This document shows positions 39,501 to 52,587 of a stretch of DNA of 64,000 bases, piece after piece (the first letter of the stretch is position 1; each line of letters starts with the position of its first letter). The stretch is from Heliocidaris tuberculata. Taxonomy: Eukaryota > Echinodermata > Echinoidea > Camarodonta > Echinometridae. A program made the translations under genes and the position numbers. The stretch lies in NCBI GenBank assembly GCA_025618425.1, contig CM046832.1:62583108-62647107 (forward strand). Reading direction: 5' to 3'. Under the pieces are notes generated by a model that was not told the DNA's origin, did no database searches, and was given only the letters and a program-made list of their open reading frames with translations.

Positions 39501-41464
39501 AATGCTCTGTCATCACCATAATCATCATCACCCTAGGAGGTTGCAGCTATGGAAACGGCATGTGTATGGGTTGTCCAGGCGTCAGGACCAATTTGTAGAG
39601 TTCCCCCGCTCCCGGGCTGGTCAAGTGCTTTTACAAGATCTGACAGCTACACTGCCTAATTTGTGGCAGGAGAGGCAGGAATGTTTTGAAGCTGCCTGGA
39701 GAGTGTTGGCTCTAAGGGGATACAGGAGCTAGACCGCCTGTGGACCAACTTAGTCTCTCTGCTGGACAGCTGGGCAAGTTGAAGGATAGTTGAAGGTGGG
39801 CAAGTGCAATGTATTGGGTTATTTTTTGTTCCATATGTTACCAAGTAATATCAAGATACTGCACATCAAAAGTATAATTTCCCTTGATATTTTCTCTGAT
39901 ACAAACTCTATTATATATGGCTATTAGAGGGCTATTAGCCCTGAACAATCATCCGGCATACTGAAGTCTTTTATGTCGTACGTGATATATGGAACAAAAT
40001 ACCTTGGACTTGCCTATGGAGTTGGAAAATAGAAGGGTTTTGTTTTTTCAGTCACATTCAAAGACATCATTACTGCATTTTTATGACAGAAGGAAATATA
40101 TCTCAAACAATAAAAATAGTAGTTATAACAGGGTTACCAAAGAGTAATCTAGGGTAATTATTAGAGATTCAAAGCCAAACTAGCAAAGAGGCTCTTAAAA
40201 TGACCTCCAACCTCCTTTTAAAAATTAATTCTATTGTCTATACACAAGAACACTAGTTATATTAAATAATAACTGGACTTTGGAGCAATCTATGCTTATC
40301 TGAAAATGATTATTACATGTAAATCATGGCAGTCGTCATACGAAGTAAAGAGGATGGGGAAAATGTATCATTTGATTTAAAGGGGCACCACACTGGGACG
40401 AAGAGGAAGCAAACTATCCACTGGGTAAATAGCTCAAAGATATAACATGCTGAAATCAAGAAAAACATAATATGATTAGGAGGATGACATCATCAATGCT
40501 GCATTGTAGAGGGCAGCCTTTGGCCAGAACACACAGGAACATACTTAGATACATGTAGAGCTTAGCTAGCCAGTATGGGACCACATTTTAAAAATGCACG
40601 TCTAAACTTAACTATAAAAAAACAAACAGTATGCATACATTACTAAATCTTGAACAGAAAAATAGAAAGTACGGTTATGGAGTATTGGAGTCCTTTAAAT
40701 CTAAAGTGATTTATTTCTGTCCCTGCGATGAAATAAGTTACCAAACAATTACTGATCATCGTCATCATTTGGTCATCATCATTGTTTGATCATCATCATC
40801 ATTTGATCGTCATTAACACCACTAGCATAATTTTCACTCACTAAACCATCATCTCCTCCAAACATAAGCAAAATTAAAGTACAGTTGACAAGACTATGGG
40901 CAAATCTTTACCCTGCCTGTAAAATCTCATCCAGGAGGTTATCTTTCTTGAATTAAAGAACTCAAGATAAGTCCTGTTCACCAACTTATCTGATCTCTTG
41001 TTTGAATTTAAACAGAAGTTGCCATACATCATGTTCACTGACTTTGCTGAGATAAGCTAAGTGCAATTTATCGATATTGACAATGACAATGTCACAGCTG
41101 TTTCTTGGAATAGGGTCCTTAGAGTAGGGAGAAATTAAATAGCCTTAGGGGCTGTGCTAGGGCTACTAAACTGAGCCAGCTTCTGAATCACCACACAAGC
41201 TTCTTGAAGGGGTAATGGAACTCTACAGATTAGAACAATTTTCTAAAAATGAGTTGTCAAAGGAAGGTTTGCACTATTATTATTTCACTGAGAAATGAAG
41301 CTGGACCCAATTTTTTGGAAATAACTCGAAAATGACCCCTTAACACAAAATTTTGAAACCCTGCAAAAGGGATAGGACTTTTAATCTTTGTTCACATATC
41401 ACATTTTGATAACATCCAGTATTTTGGACAAAAGTGAGCTACATACCAACTTCCCTAGAACAAA

Positions 41465-42515
41465 CACTGCTGTCTTATGAAGATGTGAGATTAGTGGTGC
41501 CACTTGTTCCCTGCAATATAGAGTTAATTTCATAAACCTGTGTGTTAAGACCATTCATCATTTTGATATTGATTGTGGCCCATGCATGCCAAAAGCATTA
41601 CAAGAACAACCAAAGATTAAATAATGCTGTCTTATGAAGATGTGAGCTTGGCCGTGCAATTGTTGCATTGTTAGCTAATAGAGAGTGAATTTCAGCAATG
41701 AATTCAGACAACTTATCCTTGTAATATATATATATTCAGTGTATGTAGCCCATAAATACAGTACACAGCACAAGAACACCCAAAGTTTAAACAAAGTTGT
41801 CTTATGAAGATATGAGCTTACTTGTGCAATTGCCTCATTGTAATGTAGATTGAATATCAGCAAACCTGTGTATTAAGACCAGTACTCACTTTGCTACATC
41901 CATTATGGCCTCTAAATGCCACTAGCAACATAAGAACACCCAAAGATTTAACAATGTCATCTTATGAAGATGTGAGAATAGTAACACAATTTGTTTCCTT
42001 GTAATATAGAGTGACTTTCAGTAACCCATGTATTATAAGACCTCTCAGCATTTGGATGCATTCCATGTGGCCTAATAAGAGCTCAGTGGGACAAATACTG
42101 ACAACATAATAACACCTTGGGATAGGAATGCTGTCTTATGAAGATGTGAGTTTAGAGGTGCAATTCTTTCTTTGTAATACAGAGTAAATTTTATCAACCA
42201 GTGTATTAACACCATGCATCACTGTAAAACATTCAATTGATGTCACCCATATACATGTATGCAATAAGCAGCACAAGAGCACCCCAGAGTATTAAGGATG
42301 TTGTCTTATGAAGATGTGAGCTTAGTGACGTAATTGTTTATTTGTACTATAAGGGGAATTTCATCAACCTGTATAGTAGACCACTCATCTTTTCATGTTA
42401 TATACAAGCAGTATATAACATGAAAACAATATGATCAAACTATGCCGTCTTATGAAGATATGAGCTTGGTGCCGCATTTTCTTCTTTGAAATATAGGGTA
42501 AATTTTAGCAACCTG
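41465..42515. repeat. Seven-copy degenerate tandem array (~160-bp unit)
   Basis: The core GTCTTATGAAGATGTGAG recurs near 41472, 41629, 41799, 41959, 42132, 42302 and 42447, so spacing is 145-173 bp. Within each unit, GCAATTGTT, TTGTAATATAGAGTGAATTT, AACCTGTGTATTAAGACC, a GTGGCC segment and AGAACACCCAAAG follow in order. The core is better conserved than the rest. Array borders are approximate; a partial unit may begin near 41380. Confidence 0.85.
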
Positions 42516-43680
42516 TGTATAAAGGCCATTTGCAGACCCCCCCCCCCCCCCCTCCCCCCTTGGCAAAATTTGATCACTTGCAGCAGGACAATAATAGGAA
42601 AAATTTGTCGGGAAAAATTTGGGTAGATCTATTCATGTGTATGTACACAAACACAGATGCACCATTACAAGAGCTTAAGACAGCCACTCATCCTTCCTAC
42701 GCACTCTTATCGAAAGGGCTCTGCTTTGTTTACTACAAACATGGCTAAACAATAAAGTATATATCATATACAGTAGACTATGCACTGGAGAACATGATCA
42801 CTAAAACCTATGCTTCATATCATATTTGATTAGTACACGAAAAATATGAGAATGAATCAGTTACAGGGTGTGCATGTGGTTTCTTTTTCAGGATTTTCGC
42901 CAGGGATATGAAGCTCCAAGCTATTTTCATTTTAAAACTAATTTCACATAATTTGTTATGAAAAATAGAAGAGAATGACTTGAGATAAGTGAAAATATGG
43001 TACTGCAAACAAAATCTAACGTAAACCTGCTGTTTGCTCTTTTCCAGCAAATGCTATGCTTTGCTTTTGTTGATGTACATGAAATAATTTCTGCAGTAGC
43101 TGCTCTTCAATAAGGAAATATGAAAAGGTAAGCCCCACATTAAAAATAAAAAGAAGAATGTATAGTTATCATTCTTAAAAGCCCTTTTCTAGGTCAGATG
43201 AACAAAGTATGAATAATACTTCTCCTTGTGCAAGAAAGGAAAAAAGAACATACATCTATTACTTTTGACATAAACAGCCATTACAAATATTGCTCATGTT
43301 CATTCAGCATACTACAAAGTGTAGCGATAAAGCTGCTGCAGGTTTTACATCTTGAGTTCATACAAAGGCCCAACTGTGCCCTTCCACACATCTCTAATGC
43401 CTGCAATTTAAAGAGTGTCAAATACAGACGGAGCAAATTTAATGTGTCGCGTTGAGCACTAAGTGAGTACAGCCGACAAGCGCATACCCTAGAAATTGAC
43501 CAATGCGGCACTCAAGGCCGGAATGTGCAATGTCTGACCTTCCTCCGCATACCAGTTGAAGACTTATGTAACTCTTACACAAGAGTGATAGGCCATTTCA
43601 ATGCACATAGGTAGCCATACTCTGGATTCCAATCTGTAACATTCAAGCTGAAATGGAATTTGGGACAACTGTCCATCATA

Positions 43681-44848
43681 TGTGACCCGGCACCACAAAA
43701 CCACCAAAAAGTCGCAAGCCGTCATTTTGTGCAAACAGCTGAAATGGAAATTTGGGTTGAAAAATTGGATTCTAAGATTTTTGTTTTTTCTGAAAGATCG
43801 TTCTTTTCTGTACCTTATATCAAAATCTGGAAGCTTAAAACGTAGTAGAAGATGAGTTTTTAACAGTTTTTCTAGACCAGTTTTTTTCGCACAGCTTCGG
43901 TTTCTTCCTAATTCTTCGCCTTCCCGTATGATTTTTTTTTCATCGGTACCGCTCACCCTCGTAAAATCACTGCAATCTCGCGGGCCTTAAATTACCTTTT
44001 CCCTAATGATTTTTATACTGTTAGAAAGAATAAACTCTCAGCAATCTCATCATACTGATATTACAGTTCATCAATAGTCGCGAAAGCAAATTACAGAGCA
44101 GTTTTAAGTTCCATTTCGATGACGAAACAGAGTCTGAAAAAGGATTTCGTTGCTAACAAACGATCAAGTTTATTCATGTGAGCAAGGAAAGAGTATGTAA
44201 GTTCTATGTAAAACAAATTACATAGGTTAATCATTGTGAAAAAAGAAAAAGAGTAGGTCCTATTTAAGTTAATTATAGGCTAAATTACAAGTTCAGTGTA
44301 TGATATCAGAAGAACAACAAGGTAACAAACCAGTATTATGTAACAGGGAACAAAGAAAGACACCCAAATGGAGTGAATAGGCATTGTCTAGTGCAGGTGT
44401 CAGGCCACCGAGGTGCACTTAATCTCCCATTAGAACACTCTCATTTGCGTCATCATAACTTTCGAATGACTAAAGTTCACAATTTGAAGTCTTGGCAATA
44501 GAATGAATAAACTATGTTTAACACTCCTACCAAATATCAACCTAATCCGACAATTCATTCATAGTGGGTGGTATGGCCTTTTGACTCGTTCGCTATTGAT
44601 TTTGTCTCTTGTTTTCTTACTCCGCACGCTTGAATAGGCCTCAACTTTAGAGCTCATTTCCTCCCTATTTAATACCAGCAAACCTCTCTTACAGCTCCTT
44701 TCATTCGCTGAATTAAAAGGGTTAGAAAGTTTCAATTTTTATGAGTCATGTATCATTTTGAAGCTCAGACTTTGTTTTATCCAAATATGATAAAATCAGA
44801 AAAATTATTTTTTGCGACTTTTTGGTGGTTTTGTGGTGCCGGGTCACA
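43681..44848. mobile_element. 1.17-kb element with perfect 37-bp terminal inverted repeats
   Basis: The left end starts TGTGACCCGGCACCACAAAA, and 37 bases (43681-43717) are repeated exactly in inverse at 44812-44848. TA lies outside both ends (43679-43680 and 44849-44850), which fits a Tc1/mariner-type target. The interior has no recognisable transposase; the 130-codon minus-strand ORF at the left end overlaps the terminal repeat and is not a known protein. Confidence 0.9.
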
Positions 44849-44950
44849 TATATTTCCTATTCTTTATGCTAGTTATTAAAAAGGATGTCCAAACAGTTTA
44901 CATGTACCTTATACAATATACATGTAACTTCTTTATTTCTTTTCCTTTAA

Positions 44951-45430
44951 AGGCATTGATTAACTTTGCCCAGGATTGAAAAAAAAAATCACTGTTCCAG
45001 CTAATGCTGTAATCATAATTGCAAACCTTTAGCTCAGACAGGAATCGCCTGAGTTTTATAAGCTGATCGGTCGTTTATTTATCAAGATATTTACGATTGA
45101 ACAGTGATGTCGGGATAGAGTACCACCGAACCCTAAAGAACTCTTACGGTTGGCATACCTCGCTCTATCACAGAATACCGTACGGGTTGGAAACCCGCTC
45201 TGAAATCGCCAAGCGCTGGTGCTTGGTTTTTGTGACTGCTGCGCAGCGGAGAAGCCGAGCGACTTGCGCTAGCGATTGATCGCGGTTTTCTCTTTTTTAG
45301 GATAGTAAACGGGTTCCATTTTCTCTCATACTTTCACATATCCTTAATTATATATGTAGTTAGAGGACTGCACACAATTCACTGGCATTTGAGCTGATTT
45401 TACAATTTTTCACAAAGTTAATCAATCACT
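44951..45430. mobile_element. TTAA-flanked MITE, family A, copy 2 (480 bp)
   Basis: TTAA at 44947-44950, then AGGCATTGATTAACTTTG. The right end CAAAGTTAATCAATCACT is followed by TTAA at 45431-45434. Near-identity with 31010-31496 over its full length implies recent activity of this family. It lies only 102 bp beyond the 1.17-kb element ending at 44848. Confidence 0.92.
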
Positions 45431-46106
45431 TTAACATGATAAAATGTGCCTTTGGAGAAAAAAATTACGGTATTACTAATGACTTTTTAAAAAACAATGC
45501 AGGGTAACAAGAACAGGACTGAGCTGCAAACATACATGTATGAATGCCATTGACGGCATGCAACAGGCCACATGACCAAAGGTCAACTTGGATATTACTT
45601 TGCACATAATTCACCACTGAAAGAATAGAGACCCAAGTAAATTAAAAAAAGCCTCACTAAATGAAAGGTAAGCCCCTCTTAATGGATTAAAACAACCACT
45701 AAATGTAACAAGAGCCACGATAAATTAACAATGAGCTCCTATGAAAATAATTTTCAACAGAGCATAATATTGGTGTACACAAAAGCTATGTCAAGTTTGC
45801 CTTAGAAGAAGAAAAAAAATCCCCAGATAGATAGCATATCGAAACTGAGCGGCACGATATGAAGCCTCCGGAACGCAAAATTGTTGGTCAGTTAAAATTT
45901 GGTATAGTCAGACGTATGCAATAAAAATTTGGGTAATATTAAGCCTATTGATGGTGTGTGGCTATGTTTCTACCATAATGCTTTCAGCAATATGCATTTT
46001 GCATTCTGGATGCGTCTTTTTGTGCCACTATGTTCCGCTAAGCTACCGAATACTTAAATTTGAATTGCCAACTTTCATTTGTACTGTTTATTATGTAGAA
46101 AGATAT

Positions 46107-46108
<2 letters not shown>

Positions 46109-46141
<33 letters not shown>
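46109..46141. repeat. (TA)n microsatellite
   Basis: About 16 uninterrupted TA units, self-complementary and able to extrude as a cruciform. Confidence 0.95.
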
Positions 46142-46143
<2 letters not shown>

Positions 46144-46379
46144 ATTAACTAAAACAAACTGGTCTTTAAAAAAGGAGAACTTCAGCACTCATTTGATTGA
46201 ATCTGAATATTGACCTTTGAATTCAATGCCAAATCAATTGAAAACACGCTCCAGGTTTTTTTCTTTTTTCATCTCAGCCGTTATTTTCCCAAAACCCATC
46301 TCCCATCCCTCCCGCCCACTCATTTGATTGATATCTGGGTTTAAAATCCAACTAATCATCTCTTCAACACCAATTAAAT

Positions 46380-46800
46380 GAATGAGTGGTTATGGGCCAA
46401 GGAAAGCATTATCTCCATTATTAACCATGCTCCCTTTTCCTCCATTCCCCGGCAAATTTCGTGGCAAAATGAGTTTACCGCCAAACAGCCATTTATATTT
46501 GCACTTTTTCTCTGCAAATATCCACCTAGCATCCTATGCAGCTCGTTTCGGAGCAATTATCATAACAGAGAACGCGCCACGACCCAAACACCATCTATTA
46601 CGATTGTGTATTCGCATCAATTATAACCGGGTAATGAAATTTTCTGCGTCATCCTCCATCTTTCTCGTGATAGCAAATTGTGAATATTGTGAGGGATTGG
46701 TGTTGCCGCCACAAGGCATGACTGTTTATGAAGCATGACCAGCCCACTCGATGATTACACTTCTTCTTTGAATTCGCCGGGGAATGGTTTATTCATCATC
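46380..46800. other. High-complexity island, candidate conserved non-coding element
   Basis: About 420 bp with no simple repeats and a less AT-biased composition than the flanks. It is open for long stretches on both strands (118, 82 and 60 codons) with no protein domain. It contains AATTATCATAAC, GCAAATATCC and other homeodomain/POU-like words. It sits just left of the MITE at 46826. A regulatory role is inference only. Confidence 0.25.
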
Positions 46801-46825
46801 TTGGGATGTTTAATTTCTATCTTAA

Positions 46826-47393
46826 AGGGAAATCCAACCTTAATAGCAAGTTGCTTTGAAAGAAAGAGGAAAAATCAGAGAAGCAGACTGGTGAAAGTTT
46901 GAACGAAATCAGACAAGCAATAAGAAAGTTATGATTTTTTTCAGAGTTGTAATCACTATACATATGGGAATTTCAAATTGGCCGAATAGGTAATGTCACT
47001 GTGATGTAGCTGTGGACAACTCCAACACACAAAATGACTAAAATGTTACTTTTTTTCAAAATGCATTACTCAGTAGGATCTTTTCGTTCATGAGGACCTA
47101 TAACAATATCTCCAATATATTTTGAGTACTGCCCAGGGGGTAAAAGCGCCTCAAAGAAAACCGCAAATCAATGATATTTTTGTGTACGACAAACGGGTGA
47201 GTTGTCCACAAAAATGTCACAATCGACTCACCAAACTGCCAATTTGAGATTCGCATAGATGTAGTGATCTCATTTTTCAAACATCCATAACTTTCTTAGT
47301 CCTTGTCCGATTTCTTTCAAACTTTCACCATTATGTTTTTCTTATTTTTCTGCTTTCACACAAATCATCTTATTAGCAAGGTTGGATTGCCCT
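46826..47393. mobile_element. TTAA-flanked MITE, family B, copy 2 (568 bp)
   Basis: TTAA at 46822-46825, then AGGGAAATCCAACCTT. The right end AAGGTTGGATTGCCCT is followed by TTAA at 47394-47397. The two subterminal arms also pair (GAAAGTTTGAACGAAATC with its inverse near 47310-47330), giving a long imperfect foldback. Homologous to 36002-36564. Confidence 0.9.
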
Positions 47394-48179
47394 TTAACCC
47401 ATACAGATATAATTTTGGTAGAACATGCATTTTCCATACTCCAGCCCACATTCACATCCAAGTTAAAAATTGCATGTGTAATGGCCCATCTCACTCGAGG
47501 GCATCATTGTACATTGGTGTAACAACTACACCGATAAATTTTCCAATGAGTAAGGGCAGGAGAGGAAAATTACAGTGAAATAAAAATTGTTCTAATTATT
47601 ATCAGTCAAAAACTTCTTTTTTGGTTATCCTTTATTTACACCTCAAATTTCAATACATGTATACATGTACAGTACTTCATTCAAATGTAGTCCTCAGTCC
47701 TGTAAATGTATTTCAAAAGAAACTGTTTACAAATTACTTGAAGCATTAACCACAGAATGAATAAAAATCTTCATAATATTATCTTATTGTTTTTAAACAA
47801 GACAATTAAGAATTTGTGATCAAATTCTAACACTTTCTGAACGTCTTTATTAAATCTGTATTTCCTATGATGCCTATTTAAGAGCCCTTTGCAATAACAT
47901 ACATATAGAAAGAATTTGGAATAAATTACCTTTATGAAATGGCAAATGATTGAAATTACATTTAAGTAACATACTTGTGAAAATTAAAAAGATAGGAAAG
48001 AATATTGCCTTTCAAATAGATTTATGACAGTACAAATGAAAGCTATGTTTGTAAAAATCAAGTATGTATATGGTGGCTGGCAGATATTGATTATCCATGT
48101 TGCTATATTGATTGATATTCAAAAGGCAATATTCCATTACCATAAACGTAGAATTTACAACCTATACTGGAAATCACTC

Positions 48180-48560
48180 ATTCATGCAGCTCCCCTCCTC
48201 ACTACTACGTGACAAAATTGAAGCCATCACGTACACGCATGCCAAACAAAGTGTACATGTACAGGCAGAAACCAAACAGGTCTCTTTGGATTTTAACCCA
48301 CTTTACACCAACCCATCATCATCATCGGTCTTTACTGTGTTTCAAACCACAGCAGCATTGGAGAGCTTTACGTTAGTGCAAGTGGCTGCACGCTACTACG
48401 CATACAGTGGAAATCGCAATGCCGCCCTGAGGGACCAATCAGGATTTCACGAGCCGGACGAGTCGCTGCGATTCACCAATCTCATTAATTCAGGATTTAC
48501 GGACGGCTTTGCTCAAAATGAATAGGCCATGGCAACCATGATGGTAGTACAAGCTCCCAG
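48180..48560 (+). other. High-complexity island with a 137-codon ORF of unknown nature
   Basis: An ORF runs from 48112 to 48525. Its last 80 codons (about 48285-48525) are balanced in composition, unlike the AT-rich flanks, and end shortly before GGCCATGGCAACC, an RFX half-site-like word. The translated part (for example AARYYAYSGNRNAALRDQSG) matches no family I know. No splice acceptor of quality precedes it. It could be an exon of an unknown gene or a conserved regulatory block; I cannot decide from sequence alone. Confidence 0.25.
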
Positions 48561-50909
48561 TGGAGAACATATGGAGGGAGAAACTACACAAATGTTTTTA
48601 AAAACCTCCTATCTGAAAGCAAGCCTCCATCCGATTTTAAATATTTTTGAGATCTCTGTTGTCCTGTAGAATTAATTCATATCTGTCTTAAGCATAGTTA
48701 TAATTTGCAATATCGTACATGATTTGATACATAGACAACATGCATCTGTTTTATACATGATCCTCAACTTATAAAATATATCCACTAACTATCTGACATT
48801 ATTTGTTTGATATGTGCATTTATCTTTGTTACTTATGTATTTTGTTAACTGCATCCCTTTTATGTTGCCCTGTAAGAAGAGGTAACCTGGGTTTTTTAAA
48901 TTCCCTTTAATAATAGGTAATTTATTTTAAACAATTAAAAATGTTTGCGCATGAAATTAGGGAAATAAATTTCAATTATTGTCTAGCTTAAACAGCATGT
49001 TTGCTTTCCATCTTCTTTTTGTAAACAATAACAATGATCCTTGTTATTCTGATGTTATAACATTATTTAACTTTTTAGTAGAAAATAAGTATTTAACAAA
49101 TGAAATGTCAAGCAGGCATTCATGTTCTTAAAGTGCTTGTTTAACATCTCAGCACTAATTTTCGCTACATGTATGTAATTATGAACATGCAATATGCACA
49201 CTTGACTTTATATACAAAATGTATGTCATGAAGGGGATCCAGGCTAATAGGTTATATTCTTTCAAGATAAAATACAGAAATTTGGGATTTTCAAGATCAG
49301 AATTAATGTGTGACGATAATACTTTCAGTGGTTGTTGAGATGATCATATATTAACGACAAAAGCCCTTACATTTAGCTACAGTGCACAGAGTCTAAATTC
49401 TAATACATTTTTACAAGACTGACAACAAATGAATGCTTATAAACGTAAAAAAAACTTGTGTTGTTGCCCTCGGTACCGGTGATGATGGTGATGATGATGA
49501 TGATGTCTTATACATGACTACGAAGAATGTCTCGTTTGGCTCACATATGAATGGGTGCTAATGTTATAGTCATCACACGGTGCTTGACGATTCATCTGTG
49601 CATACTGCATGTCTGTCAGCGCTTTCATATCAGACCATGCATAAATGGTGGGGAATTCTCCCAGAGGACTAGTTAGATTAAAATCTAAGGTAATGCATCA
49701 ATTACTGAAGCCTGGTAACATGAAAGGAAAGTGAGAGACACACAGAAAAACAGACAAATAGAGACACAGACAAATAGAGATAATCGCTGATGGAGAGACA
49801 CATAAAGATGAAGAGAGAAAAAGAAATTGATGTAAACAAAAGCTATATAGTAGACATGGGAGCGGAGTGAGCAATTTAGCTCAGGCAAGCTCTAAAAGAA
49901 CTACTGAAAACTCAAAATAGCTCAAGTAAAAATAGAATAAACTATATGTACTTAAAAATCACTGTAAGGAAATCTACGCCAAGAGAATTTGTTTTTCTTT
50001 GCTGTAGAAATATCAGCAGAAAGGGAGAGTGTGTTGGGGGTAGCAGAAAGAGGAAATGAAGCAGCAGAAAGGGAATAAGAAGAGGATAGACATGGGAAAG
50101 TGAGAATGTATTAAGAGGAAGATCAGATTTTCTAGACCTAGTAAACATGTTGATACATGGAAATGGTTTTTCTATAAGGCACTATTGTGCCCATCATTTA
50201 GACAGTCAATTCAATTTGCTTTGAATTTCACACCAAGAACAGCTGTATATGTTGTCAAACCATGAAAGGGGGCAATGAACCATGATGAATTGTTCAAAAT
50301 GGCAAGAGAGCGAATCAAGTGCAATATTTCTCACATTATTTCACCTTGGAAGGCATTCAAGCATATTTGAGCTTGTCCATCTCCAAGACATTTACTGTGG
50401 ATCATTTAATCATTTCAATATCAGGACTTTTTACATTGTCTTTCCTTTAGTTAATATTTTTTCTTCTGACTGCTGAGTTAGCATGTGTATGCGAGTATTA
50501 AAGATAAGTTGAGTTCTGCATGGTTATGCGATTACACTGTGAAAGAAACTGTCTTAAAGCAATTTGGAAAGGTTAATCATGTCTAAATAAGAATTAGTGT
50601 ATAATGTGAGGTTTTTGAATCATCAAAATGATAAGATAGTTTCTCAATCTCGCTGAAAATCATGTGCACTGTACCCATAAATGGGTATACTGGACTGCAC
50701 ACACAAATGGGTATATGGGACTGCACACACATGTGGCATGAATGTTCGGCCCAAACACTTCAGCTTTTTCTCCTCGTATTTCGAATATGAAGGCATTTGA
50801 AGAGCAATCCTTTACAGGCGACATTTCTTTTATGATGTTCTTCCAAACTGACATAAAAAGAATAAGGAAGCTTACAAATTATTTTTCACCCTTCCCAACT
50901 CAATCTTCT

Positions 50910-51060
50910 CTTTAAGCAAAAAGGGGACCAACAGCTTTAAGTGCTCTCAGAGGGACTTGGTTATGAGGATTAATGCCTTACCAAAGGGCACTAGCACATC
51001 CAATTGGTTTCAAACTCAAGTACTCCTAGTTACGAGACCACTGCTCTATCGCTCTAATAT
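50910..51060 (-). mobile_element. tRNA-derived SINE, family 2
   Basis: On minus it starts with the A-box-like GATAGAGCAGTGGTCTCG, followed by GAGTTTGAAACC as B-box-like sequence. It continues with GTGCTAGTGCCCTTTGGTAA and GACCAACAGC-type sequence (inverse). It shares GCACTAGTGCCCTTT and CCAAGT(C/T)CCTC with 52350-52566. Confidence 0.65.
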
Positions 51061-51109
51061 TTCAATGTTTATAAGCAATGTGTTTTACATACTGTATATT
51101 TATTTATGT

Positions 51110-51285
51110 AGTTACAGTGTATGTGTAACATGGGGAGAGGCCTTTAATACAAAACTTTGTCTTTCTGCTGTATTTCCCTGTAATTTCCTAAGTATCTTAT
51201 TGTTTTAATGCACTACATGTATTGCATTTGTAATGTTTTTTTTATGAATTTGCTAAATAAAATTGAATTGAATTGAAAAAAATGA
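51110..51285 (+). mobile_element. LINE-like 3' end
   Basis: An AT-rich 3' UTR-like stretch ends GCTAAATAAAATTGAATTG plus AATTGAAAAA. AATAAA followed by ATTGA repeats is a common 3' terminus of CR1/L2-like LINEs in invertebrates. No reverse transcriptase sequence remains. Confidence 0.45.
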
Positions 51286-52349
51286 ATTTTACACATATGC
51301 TACTATTTCTTCAGGCTGAATATTCTCAGTTCACCGACATAGGCTTTCAAACGGTTGATATATACCTTTAAGGAAAGTAACCACATACAGCAAAATCCAC
51401 ATATATAAATCAATGCAGTAATTTGATGGACCACTGTTCTACATGTTTACAGACAATCTGGGACATTAGATTACATACTTGTAGTCTTCTATCCAGAACC
51501 CTACACAGCCAGTCCCACCTGAAGCACTATAACTATAACGAGAAAGATAATTGGAAACAAATCATTGTGGCTTGAGCCAAGTATGCAGAAATGCAACAAT
51601 GTTGCACTGTTTTAAGCACAGATTTGTTGTTGTAAGATTAGTTCAACAGCATTTATCATTAAATTTTGAATATTTACACCAATATCACTTGTGAATAAAA
51701 GGTATAAAGACTCTCCAGATGCATAAAAAAATGCATGGTCTTCAGCTGGCATAAAAGCTGTTTTTTAAATACTGATTGCCACAAAAAAATAACTAACTCT
51801 TTACTGTAAAACCTGATAACTCAGACAAGGGATTACAACTGACAACGGGTTTATGCCTGCAAAACTAGGTCTTGGCATGCATGTGTATCATCGTTCAATG
51901 ACATGTGCAGAGGACAGGTAGAGGGGGTATTTAGAAAGGTTACAATTAGACATGCCACAAGAATGCAGCCACTGTCATAGCCAGACTGGTAGGTAGGTAG
52001 GGGAAGATGAACATCACTGCAGACATACCAATGAATTATAGAGAATGTACACAGTGACCGCAGACGAAGCGGGGGATGATGATGGACGTACTGTCACCCT
52101 CTGCACAAAAAATCCCCACCAAAGATTTTGCATCATTTGCAACTTGGTTTTTCAAGTCAGCTTGCATGGTATGATATCCGTGTATTTCTTATCGTTCCAA
52201 AGTTCTAGAATTTCAAGTCGGGTTTCTTTCCAAAAAATTACATTCTAGAAGCTTTAGAGTTTGTAATGCCAACCTAGCTAAAATACTGAAACAGTAACTG
52301 CCAAAAGGACTAATAACAAGCAGAAGAATTCATTTTTATTATTTTATGC

Positions 52350-52566
52350 GACTGCTTACAAGTAGACAGGGAACCTCCAGTTCAAAGTACTATCCGAGGA
52401 ACTTGGTAATTGAGAATTTGTCTACTGAGAGCATAGGAATCGATCCCTTAAAGGGCACTAGTGCATCGACTTGCATGGTGGCAAATCCTTGACTGTCCAG
52501 TTAATACATGTACACATGCAGATGTAGACCAATGCTCTATACCACTGAGCTATCAATCCTCCTCTG
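52350..52566 (-). mobile_element. tRNA-derived SINE, family 2, with clear A-box
   Basis: On minus it reads GATTGATAGCTCAGTGGTAT then AGAGCATTGGTC, which closely resembles the D-arm/A-box region of a tRNA. An insertion of ACATGTA-rich sequence follows, and the B-box is poor, so it is not a functional tRNA gene. The 3' part matches the copy at 50910. Confidence 0.7.
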
Positions 52567-52587
52567 TATAGAGTAATTTGAGATGCA

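Noticed and set aside
43564..43956. 130-codon minus-strand ORF at the left end of the 1.17-kb element
   Set aside because: It runs across the terminal inverted repeat into flanking DNA and resembles no transposase.
52519..52563. tRNA gene on minus (TAGCTCAGTGGTATAGAGC)
   Set aside because: The cloverleaf cannot be completed and the B-box is missing; it is the head of a SINE.
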